Notes under the pieces: model-generated | The model's input: the letters and a program-made list of their open reading frames with translations, nothing else | What the model was told of the DNA's origin: nothing | Database searches by the model: none | Program-made: the position numbers and the translations under genes | Shown: positions 1-9,000 of the stretch, in pieces | How the letters are laid out: each line of letters opens with the position of its first letter | How positions within the stretch are numbered: position 1 is the stretch's first letter | Source: Beroe ovata | Taxonomy: Eukaryota; Ctenophora; Nuda; Beroida; Beroidae | Length of the DNA stretch: 13,147 bases | Assembly: GCA_946803715.1 (NCBI GenBank) | Contig: CAMPET010000055.1 | Location: 129,410 to 142,556, forward strand | Direction of reading: 5' to 3'

Positions 1-24
1 GTGTGTGTGTGTTTGTGTGTGTGT
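1..24. repeat. GT dinucleotide microsatellite, interrupted
   Basis: A run of GT units broken once by TTT, starting at the window edge and ending next to the gene 2 exon 3 donor (29-30). On the transcribed strand it is an AC repeat lying a few bases into the intron. The full length of the repeat is not visible. Confidence 0.9.
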
Positions 25-30
25 ACTAAC

Positions 31-1990
31 CAGGCATCGTATGCTTCTGACGACGAACCCCCGATATAAACACCGATATTCTTCCCTTCTAACTCACTCG
101 GATGGTAACCTGGTGGTATTATATTTCAGTGGTTAAAAGAGTACAAACGGTGCAAGGAACAAAGTGAATTTGTTTCAAAGTGACAAAAGGTTGGTTACAG
201 AGGAGCTAAAAGATAGAGGCGCAGCAATTAACTTTCAGGGCTTTCACTTCCAAAAAATTTTATTCATGAGCCGCAAGAGTAAGGTGATCATTGCTGAATT
301 CCAATCAACAGAGAAGACAACGTAATCAAAGCATACTCCCATTATCATCAGAAATGAGCTTCCTGCATCTGTTCGCTTTTGCAGCGTTACCATAGCAACG
401 GTCTTGCACGTGCATTTCGTGACAAAGATACATGCAAGATACGTGCATGATAGATAGAAACAGGATTTGCGAGTTTTTGAATAGAAATGCGCTCGCAGGA
501 AATCTCAAATCTGCTCTTGAAACTCTTGTATAAATGTAACGCGCGCACAAATCTGCACGGGCGTTAGTTGACTTGACGCGATACACACCCGAAACATTAA
601 TTTTTTGAAGGCGCATTCGGAAATTATTCGGCCATTTCATAAAAGTGGCGCTGCATTTCTGTATTTGATCAATTGTTTGACTTCCGTTTATTTATGTCAC
701 ACGTGCAACTTTTAGCTAAAATCAGTGTTGCTACATCAACATGGTAACGAGTGGAGGGGAGTGCGCGCGTTTTTAGTTATTTTTTGAGTTGATGCATTTG
801 TTTTGTAGATTGTTTTGAGGTGGATGAGCGGCTGAATTCTGTGTAAGACCTAAGTACTCGGCACTAACTTGACATAACGTTTATGCATAACATTCGGATA
901 CTCAGTATTCGCCCCTGGGTGGGTCCCCCGAAGGAATGAGAGAGCATCTTGAAACGTAGGTCATCAGCTGTGGCTACAAATGGAGTTGGAGAGCCACATT
1001 TTTTCCATGGTGGTAGAAAAAGACAAAATATGGTAAAATGTCTAGCCAGAATGTCTAGCTTTTCTGCAATCGGCGTCGAAAATTTGAAAATCATGGTATA
1101 GTAGGCACCCGAAGATGATAATGTTAAGTTTACAAGCGTGCGTTGCTATGGCAGCATAGGAGTTGCACGTGCATGTGTATCGAATGCTCTCGAAAAACTT
1201 TGCGATCCTACTGCAGTACTACCTGAATCGATTATAGCCTCGTAGGAAACCTCCAGGAGTAGCCTTAGTTGGGGGTCCATCTGGTGAGCTTGCTTAGCAC
1301 TGACACCGAAGAAGGGGGCGTCAAAAGAGGCTATGTCCCGGAGGAGGCCACTTCTCTCTGGTAGACCGTGAATTCCAGGTGGCCACCTCCTTCCCTCCTC
1401 TGTTATCATGTCCCGCCCTGAACACAAACAGTGGTGGGAACAAGTGCGTGTTTGACTACTCACTACACACTAGTTGAGGACTCTTTGAATAGCCCGAAAA
1501 CGTGATTCCTGTGTCACTGCCCCATTTTGATATTGGCCAGTTTATAACGGGAAAAAGAGTAACATTATCATCGTCGTGACTACTGTGGATTATGTAACAT
1601 GAAAGCAGAAAGAGTATGATTATGCATTTTAAAACAAAATAAGCATGTCGGAATGCCTCTTGAAGATGTTCATAATAATATTTCTGGTAGGAAAAGTGCG
1701 GCGCAATAATGCTACTGTTGTTTTTTGCACCACATTAAGTTTTATGACTGTTGTTCTGCAAAGATTTTCAACAGCTCTATCCTAAATATGTCTTTTAGTC
1801 TAAAAGGACCCGGAAAGACCTACTTTGCTATAACTGAAAATGTTAGCCCGTGCTTGTGAAATGGGTACCTAATTTTCAACCACCTCACCTCCAGCTACAC
1901 TAACTAACCTGAAACGAGGTTTTCCCAAAACTGGTCCACATTGTCTGAGTTAGGGAACCGCCCTGATAGACCAGATATAACGATCACCAT
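31..1990 (-). CDS. FASN: Second animal type I fatty acid synthase, gene 2 (amino-terminal KS only; runs off left edge)
   Basis: Three coding exons join in one frame: 1990-1909 (82 bases, phase 1 exit), 1417-1223 (195 bases, phase 1 to 1) and 109-31 (79 bases, phase 2 exit), about 118 residues. The protein starts [18 protein letters not shown], matching the start of animal FAS ketosynthases. Exon 2 has [20 protein letters not shown] and [18 protein letters not shown], diagnostic of FAS KS. Exon 3 reads [20 protein letters not shown]. The KS condenses malonyl-ACP with the growing chain, but its catalytic Cys and His lie in exons outside the window. ATG at 1988-1990 is the start by position; the frame stays open to an acceptor at 2014-2015, so a few more residues from an upstream exon are possible. 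Introns (491 and 1113 bases) are longer than those of gene 1. It could also be a pseudogene fragment, but no break is seen. Confidence 0.9.
110..1222 (-). other. Long second coding intron of gene 2
   Basis: This 1113-base intron lies between KS exons 2 and 3, with donor gtagta at 1217-1222 and acceptor caccag at 110-115. It is more than three times the longest intron of gene 1. I see no coding exon in it: the open frames at 326-640 and 864-1094 resemble nothing I know. It holds three CACGTG E-boxes (407, 700, 1166) and one X-box-like palindrome (386-399), so it could hold regulatory sites. Confidence 0.7.
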
Positions 1991-2623
1991 CTTGTCATGG
2001 ACTGACCACAATTCTGAGGGGAATGCCATTGTAATTGAGATAGATAACTGTTAATTCTGAGATTCAATATATCATTATAGGATCCATTAATTACTGCAAT
2101 AAAGTATAAACAACTCATCAAATGCTATGAAAAGATGAAATTCAAGAGGCAATACGTCAAGATGCAACACGTGAATGAGGAAGGGATGCAAGACTCTCAT
2201 ATTGGGACTGTTTGATGCGGCTAATGTCTGCTTGATTTCAATCATACACTTTCACAGCAAACTCAATTTTCAAATTTTTGATATTTTGTGAAGATTTATA
2301 TCTTGAGGGACTACCTCAAAATCTGCATCGGGCACAATGACCCTTTTGAAAACACACGTGTTGACTGTTCATCCACTCAAGATAAGCCCAAAGTAGGAGC
2401 ACATTTTGAGGTTATCCCTCAAGATATGGAGCTTCAGAAAATATCAGAAATTTTGAAAGTTGAGTTTACTGTGTGATAGTGTAAAAAGGGTAATAAGATT
2501 TGTTATTGTGTCCATACTGTCCCTCAATCAGAAAATGTCTAATGCCGGTCTAAATTCTAATGCATGTCGATTGGACGACGGACGTCCATGAGACACTCCA
2601 CTCAACATGACAATTTGGTATTT
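1991..2623. other. Intergenic stretch upstream of gene 2, no supported gene
   Basis: AT-rich sequence carrying E-boxes at 2168-2173 and 2355-2360. An open frame of 62 codons on the plus strand (2288-2476) has no recognisable motif and is probably chance. Confidence 0.5.
2014..2290 (-). promoter_or_regulatory. Upstream flank of gene 2, with candidate 5' UTR splice acceptor and E-box
   Basis: On the minus strand the sequence just before the gene 2 start ends cattcccctcag at 2014, a pyrimidine-rich acceptor, 23 bases ahead of the ATG. Human FASN likewise has a non-coding first exon, so a 5' UTR intron is plausible. An E-box CACGTG lies at 2168-2173. AT-rich tracts around 2060-2110 include TATA-like words, but no core promoter can be placed with confidence, and none is needed here if the transcription start is further upstream. 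Confidence 0.35.
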
Positions 2624-2972
2624 TTGTCCATTGTACACCAATGGACACAATGGACATCGATGTGTGCATCCGAGTGGACATAATGGACAAATCCGCCCTA
2701 GCTCTAGTTGATGGACATCATACTGGAAATTCAGTCCAATGGTCACAATGGACAAATATTGACCAATGGACACAGTGTGTCCGATAAACATGTACATAGG
2801 ACAGTGGACACACTTGATACATTGCGTCTATTGAATTCATCTTATCCACTGAACAGTGAACACAATTTGTCTATTGTTCAATGCTCACATGACATCCACT
2901 GCACACAATACCACGTACGTCTATTGTGCACAATGCGTTTATTTTACACAATTTGTCCATTGACCACAATAC
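2624..2972. repeat. Array of ATGGACA / TGTCCAT motifs in both orientations
   Basis: About 350 bases in which ATGGACA, its complement TGTCCAT and near forms (GTGGACA, TGTCTATT, AGTGAACA) recur every 10 to 30 bases. One clear hairpin is TGTCCATTG at 2625-2633 with CAATGGACA at 2639-2647, a 9-base perfect stem and 5-base loop. Units are not of fixed length, so this is a degenerate minisatellite or the decayed tip of a mobile element rather than a clean satellite. Open frames across it on either strand are by-products of the repeat. Confidence 0.7.
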
Positions 2973-2973
2973 G

Positions 2974-3850
2974 TCTAGAAGTTGGGAATTCCGTTACGGG
3001 GTATAGGACACTAGGTCGGCGGCGGCAGACCAGAGTGGACGGTAGGTCGGAAGACTCCCACAGGGTGGATGCTAGGTCGGGAGATTTGAATTTTTCCTTG
3101 CGCTGATTGGGTAGCATGCATGAAGCATATCATACACCGGGAGCAAAACCAGACTACAAGGACACAAGGTCGGGAAGGACATTAGGTCGGGAAGCCTAAT
3201 TAGAACGCTAACATGCTAAGTTGAGGTAGGACAACTCCAACTGCACTGCATTGAGGAAGTTGTAGAATGTTGGGTTGGAGTGCCCCACAACAATGGGAGA
3301 CTAGGTCGGCAGACTAAGCATTAACTATTGTTGGTAAGGAGATAGCATGAGAGAGCCTCCTTCCTTCATATTCGTTAGTAGATCCTATGATTTGATCCGC
3401 AGGAGAAACCGTTTTGTGACCCACTGGTTCTTTGCTGACAGCATTACTCCCAGCTTGTCTCCTGACATTATGTGACTCGCTCTGTCATATGACACCATCC
3501 TATTGGATGGAGGCCAATCCCTTGCCTCCAAATGTCCCATTCTCGCTCCCCAGGTGATGATAGACTTCGAGCAGGCATTCCGCTCCTCCCTGTCCGAGAC
3601 CTGGAACCATCTTCCTACATGCAGTGCGGTTGGGGCATTCCTACCTCTTCTTTGCGTGTTAGCGTTCTAATTAGGCTTCCCGACTTACTGTCCTTGTATT
3701 CTCGCTGTACTCTCGGTGTATGATAAGCTATATGAAATATACATGTTACCTAATCAGCGTAAGCAAGCATTCTCCCGGCCTAGCGTCCACCCTGTGGGAG
3801 TCTCCTGACCTAGCGTCCGTCCTCCCGTTACGGAATACACGACTTCTAGA
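2974..3850. mobile_element. Long imperfect inverted repeat: MITE or foldback-like element
   Basis: The left arm (about 2974-3260) pairs with the right arm (about 3610-3850). Perfectly matched blocks are 3186-3213 with 3657-3684 (28 bases) and 3052-3069 with 3786-3803 (18 bases); the tips also pair, TCTAGAAGT at 2974 with its complement ending at 3850. About 350 bases of non-coding spacer separate the arms. The left arm holds several TAGGTCGG units (3012, 3043, 3072, 3184), and one more lies at 3303 in the spacer. No transposase is encoded, so it would be non-autonomous. No target site duplication was found, so the true ends are unsure and may include the adjacent array to about 4080. Confidence 0.75.
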
Positions 3851-4080
3851 ATACCTAAGGTTGGCGTACGGAATACCCAATTCTAGAATACCCAATGTCG
3901 GGAATACCCAACGTCGTGAATGCGCAACAGGAATTACCGAGTTGGGTATTCGCGACTTCATGCCCTGAATACCCAAGGTCGCGAATACCCAACTATAATA
4001 AGCGAGAAGGGCGTAGAGACCCAACAATTCTGTTGGGTATTCGTGACGTTGGATATTCTAGAAGTTGGGTATTCCGTTAT
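3826..4080. repeat. GAATACCCAA array in alternating orientation
   Basis: Eight perfect copies of the 10-mer: plus orientation at 3871, 3886, 3902, 3967 and 3983; minus orientation (TTGGGTATTC) at 3942, 4033 and 4065. Several imperfect copies lie between. GTTGGGTATTCGCGAC (3941-3956) and its exact complement (3978-3993) make a 16-base stem with a 21-base loop. Open frames of 60 to 93 codons in this stretch arise from the repeat and are not genes. Confidence 0.85.
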
Positions 4081-4139
4081 CCGTACTGTTACCGGCCGAA
4101 GGGCTGATCAGTACCTATAAAGTGATACGTGGGAGTGTA

Positions 4140-4512
4140 CAGCCGAATTCCCTCCTCCGTCCTATAATCCAACTTCCCGCCTCCATCTTCATACAGTTTC
4201 TCCCGTCCCTCCTCAACTGACTTGTACCATCCCTTCTTATCCAATTTTTCCATTCCTCCTTATTTAACATCTTCCACCATCAAACTTCTCGACTCCTTCC
4301 TCATAGAATGTTTCCTGTCACTCCCCTCTCTTTATTTACACCTCACTTCCCTTCTTCCTCATCCAACAATTTTCAATTTAAGTTAACATCTTGCTTTTCC
4401 ATCTTATCCGAATAACCCTGTCCTCCTACGCTTCTTTCTCCCATCCTCCCTCATTCTGCTTATTCCCTCCACATCCCACTTCTCCCCTTATTACTGCTTT
4501 TACAGTTTTTTC
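4140..4512. repeat. Pyrimidine-rich tract (purine-rich on the gene strand)
   Basis: About 370 bases in which the plus strand is mostly C and T, with frequent TCC, CTTCC and CCCT runs and few G. It is not a simple repeat and has no coding signal. It lies 3' of gene 1, about 570 bases past the stop. Its origin is unknown. Confidence 0.6.
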
Positions 4513-5076
4513 GTAATGTACCCAACTCCAACCTTCAACCGTGTGGTATTTTGCATAAGCTGAGTACCTCCAATACTATTTGACTACTGATCCCCGGTCA
4601 TATTGAAATGCATTCAACCTTCCTCTCATTACTAGCAAACTTTCCCTGAATAAAGCACCCCAAATTAGTTAGTTGCGCGCGCTGCGCGTGGGTTAGGTCA
4701 GCACGTACACGCGCGCCGTGTAACTTTACCATTTTAAATAAACCCTTCGGCCTACAAGTTGCATCGCGATCAATTATAAACAATTAAATAATTTATAGTT
4801 TGATGCATTCTTATACTGAATATCTATAATCAAATTGTCATTTGCAAAAATATCAACTTCAAGTCCCTAGCTCAAACAGAGGCTGCGATATTAAACTTTT
4901 GTCCACTTTTTTCACACACCCTGTAGTTACATTGTTACAATTGCTTTGTGCTTACACTTACAGTCCTATTATACAATTGCATGCTAACTCAACATTCCAA
5001 TTTCTCAACCGCTGTCATTTTTTCAACCGCCGCACCGTTCCACATCCAGTGTTCACTGTTTATGTACCCTGAATGA
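4513..5076. other. 3' flank of gene 1, no gene seen
   Basis: No conserved open frame. On the gene strand there is no AATAAA or ATTAAA in the 480 bases after the stop; the nearest variants are CATAAA at 5059-5064 and TATAAA at 4792-4797. A CpG-rich patch with alternating CG runs lies at 4673-4722. Confidence 0.6.
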
Positions 5077-6059
5077 TTAGGAACTCAGTTGTTGTAGACG
5101 CTGTATGATGTGGTATGCGATATCCCCATGATAGAGTGATACACAACTCTCATGGTTCCCAGGAACGGTATCCACAAGGATATCCCCTCTGCAGACGCTC
5201 TTCAGATCATAATCCTCTGATATCGTACCCTGATAATATGTGTTATTAATGTCACAGACAATGTGTCATATGTATGATCAACATGTTGTCAACTGAATAT
5301 GTAATATGTATTAGTGTCATAACAGGTGTGTGAAGACATTCTCGGAAACCTGTTGACTGTTGATAGCTTTAACAAGGTGAAGATTTCCCAAATAGTTGAC
5401 TTTGGGTGAATATTGGTCTGCTAGGACCATGAGTTTGGAGAAGTAGGTCAGTTTCCGCTCAGTGTCAGCAAGGACCAATTTTGGCCATGTCTCCGTAAGG
5501 ATATTTAATGCAACCTGAACAGACAAAATTTCATTCATCATCATAGATCTCCGTTTCATTAACTGTCAATTTATTGTCTTACAATGTATACCTTTATCTG
5601 GGCATCCAAGTCAGGGCTTAGCTTAGTTAGTTTCTCATAGAGGCCCTCCGGCTCATCGCCGAATGTTCGTCTAATGAATCCTAGGATGGCCTCTGCAGGT
5701 CTGTCAAGCTCCCCTGACCGCTTGCTGACCACCTCGAGTTTGTAACACTCAATCTGTGCAGTAACCCAGTTGGGAGTTCCATCTATCAGCACCACATAGT
5801 CGGGCACAGAATCCATCTGGAGAGCCATCTCGAATGCCAGCACCGCACCAAAGGAGTATCCTCCCAATCTAAAATTGGGACTGGATTCTCCAGCGTGATT
5901 CCTAATCTCTGACAGATAGTGGGCAGCCACACTCTCGAGGGATAGAAGGGGGACACTGGACGTGAACTGGACAGCATGAACAGTACACGGGAGATGTTGA
6001 GCTATGTTCACCAGAGGTTCAATGTCTAGTGTGATGGGATGAACTAAGTACAGTGGTAC
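5077..6059 (-). other. TE domain of gene 1, with stop codon (exons 19 to 21)
   Basis: Thioesterase of the alpha/beta hydrolase fold, which releases the finished fatty acid. It starts at VPLYLVHP. The nucleophile elbow is GGYSFGA, Ser codon 5853-5855 (residue 1723). The Asp is in [10 protein letters not shown], codon 5781-5783 (residue 1747). The His is in PGNHESC within the last exon, codon 5152-5154 (residue 1891). Exon 5350-5514 contains LADQYSPK, matching ADQYTPK of human FASN. The last exon (5077-5229) has [17 protein letters not shown] and ends LQQLSS then TAA at 5077-5079. A full triad and family-like spacing predict an active TE. A terminal TE is what separates this gene from the animal FAS-like polyketide synthases that lack one. 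Confidence 0.93.
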
Positions 6060-9000
6060 AGTTCCCTCAACCACCTTCAGCTCTGCGATGCATGACACTG
6101 TGTTGGTAGTTCCTGGGTTCACTTCATTCAGTACTGGACTATCTTGTAGCTTGCTGATGTCTGACAATGTGAGTGCCCGAATCTCCTTGTTTGAGAGCCT
6201 GATCTCAGCCCTATCTAGAGCTTGCTTTACCTCAACTCCCATCAGACTGTCCAACCCAAGGTCACCCAGTGAAACACTGTGATCTAGTTTGGATGGGTCT
6301 GATGCACCCATGATATTTGACACCACCACCACCAAGTCCACTTCTTTATCACTCTTTCCACTGCTGCTCTCCTTGTCTGCAAGCACGATTGATGACACCA
6401 CAGGTGTTGACAATGTCATGGCTTTGGACATGGTACTCAAACAGTCCCATATTCGCTGAGGGTAGGTACCACCAATATTTGCATCATTACCAGCCATTTC
6501 ATGTGCCATCCCCACATCTCCCACTGCTCCCCACTGGATTGCCAGCCCAGGCAGATTGTCTCTCACCCTTCCTTCACATATCCTCTCAAGAACACTGTTA
6601 GCAGCTGCATAGTTAGCCTGACCTGCATTACCCCTACCACTGACCACGCTACTGAAACACACAAAGTGCTCGAGATCAGGGCATAAGTCACGCGACACAG
6701 CATCAAGATGTCTGCCAGTGTCCACCTTAGCCTTGAACACCTCTTCAAACTGTGTGATGCCCAGATTCTCTAGTAGTCCATCCCGTAATATTCCTGCCAG
6801 ATGGAAGATGGCAGTGACAGGACACGATGTGTCTGTGAGAAGTTGTATGACTCCATCACGTGTAGTGGTGTCATATGTGATCACTCGCACCATGACTCCA
6901 GACTGCCCCAGTTGGCGCAACACATGGTGCTGGTAGCTGGTCCTGGGACCTGACCTGCTCGTCAGTGCGATATGGCGTGCTCCTGAAACCAATGATATTG
7001 GTGATCGATGCGAAATTTTGAGATCGGCAGTGATAATAACAGCTTATTCAATATTAACTCCAATACCATGATGTGCCATACACATACCATGTTCAGCCAG
7101 CCACTGCACTAGTTCCAGTCCGAAACCACCAAGACCGCCAGTGACAACATAGCACTTGTCACCGTGACAGGAGAACTTGGGAACAACTGTCTCGGGACTG
7201 TGACCCTTCTCATCCTGCGTACTGATGACCACCTTCCCAATGTGCCTGCCCTGGGCCATGAATCGGAATGCAGCTTCCAGCTGATTGCAATGGAATAGAG
7301 TTGTGGGCAGGGGTCGGACCACACCCTCCCTGATACCAGCCTCCATGAGTAATTTCACCTGAGGCAGGAGTTGATATTAATAAGAATCAGAACAATGTCG
7401 TCACTATCCCTGAGTGAAATTAAAATCTAAAAGCTTTTCACTGGAAGATGATCGAACTAAGAATGCTAAAGGACTAACATCCTCCCAATCGTTATTCCCA
7501 TCTTCAAATAGTGCGTCCAGGAGAATCCCATGGAAGGATATATTCTTCAAGAACAATGCCATTCCCACTGAACTGTTTTCGCTCATGTCAAACTTGCCTA
7601 TTTCCAAGAATCGCCCGTGTCTCGCCAAACAGCGCAAACTTGCCTGGAATATGGCATCCAAACAGTGGATTCAGTTCAATAATAAACTATGTTGTCCCAT
7701 CACTATAGTCTATGATTTCGACATTTCCCACCTGCAGTTTGTCTCCAGCAAGGGAGTTTAGTACCACGTGAACACCACGTGACTGAGTCATATTGAGAAT
7801 ATCCTGCTCAAACTGAGTACTACGTGAGTGAAGAATATGGTCACGTGACAGCCCGGAGAAACGTGTCAGCAGGAAATCCACCTTCTCTGGTGAGCCTACA
7901 GTTGTGAAAACCTGAATAGAATGTGAGATATATTATGAAGGAGCATGGTGCAATATCACATGGATGATATGGAAATCACTCGTGGTTACCCCGGCAACAT
8001 CTCACTCACTTCACAGTTCAGATGGAGTGCTATTGCGATGGCAGCCTGACCAACACCCCCACTCCCGCTATGAATGAGAACCTTCTCCCCACTCCGTAGT
8101 CGACCACGCACAATGAGGGAATAGTACGCGGTACAGTAAACCACTGGGACACTTGCAGCATCTCTCAGTGACCACTCCTCAGGAACCTGTATAATGGTGG
8201 ATGAGGTTGGTTATAGAGTCAGGGAATGGAGCACCAACTGTTATACTGCATCAGCTGCTGCCTCAGATTTTACCTCCCACGTAAACTGAGGTCTTGTGGT
8301 AACAGTGGTAGCCAGAGCTTTAGCTGGCAGAATACCCATGACTCTCTGTGGCTCTTCTCCACTCTCAGTATGCCCACTGAACTCCAGGCCTAGGACACAG
8401 TCGGTGCTACCCTGCATCTCTAGAGGGAGGGCGTCTGGAGGCAGTTTACCCGTGGCTATCATGACGTCACGGAAATTGAGCGATGCGAAGGACACCTGTA
8501 AACAGTGGATGATGATGGATTGCAGTTAAGATTGTTCAACCCAATAATGCTAAAACACACCCTGATTTCTTACCTCGCATCTAATGGTATCTTCGGTTGT
8601 CATGGAGACTGGTGACTGTATCCATGACAAAGAGGACAGATCCCCACGTGTGAGGGTGTCCACATAGGCAGATATCACGCGTGACGAGGTAACGCGTTGT
8701 TCAGGTAGAGTCACGCGTTGCTCACGCAGAGCAGAGACTTCGTGGTGACGATACGTTCCCCACTTGCCGTCTACATACACATTATTGACGAGATCTTGCT
8801 CCACAATGTTAGTTGTCGTGTACTTATCCAGTTGTGTTGGTGACAATATCGATCTGAATGGCAGAATAGTGATGTCGGATTTAAGATGCTACCCCCGAGA
8901 GTTTATTCGCATCGGTTCTGACATAGGTAGAAAATTTTTGTGTCATCAATTATAATTGTCATAGCAACAACTTTGCAACAGTTACACATTATCCTACCGT

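Noticed and set aside
326-1094. Minus-strand open frames of 104 and 76 codons inside the gene 2 intron
   Set aside because: They show no similarity to KS and cannot join the flanking exons, which already join in phase.
2288-2476. Plus-strand open frame of 62 codons
   Set aside because: No recognised motif and no supporting context; frames of this length arise by chance in AT-rich DNA.
2528-3106. Open frames on both strands rich in MDI, HNGQ and CPLCPL
   Set aside because: Their repetitive protein sequence follows from the ATGGACA array.
7414-7761. Plus-strand open frame of 115 codons
   Set aside because: It lies opposite conserved ER exons of gene 1 and is their shadow.
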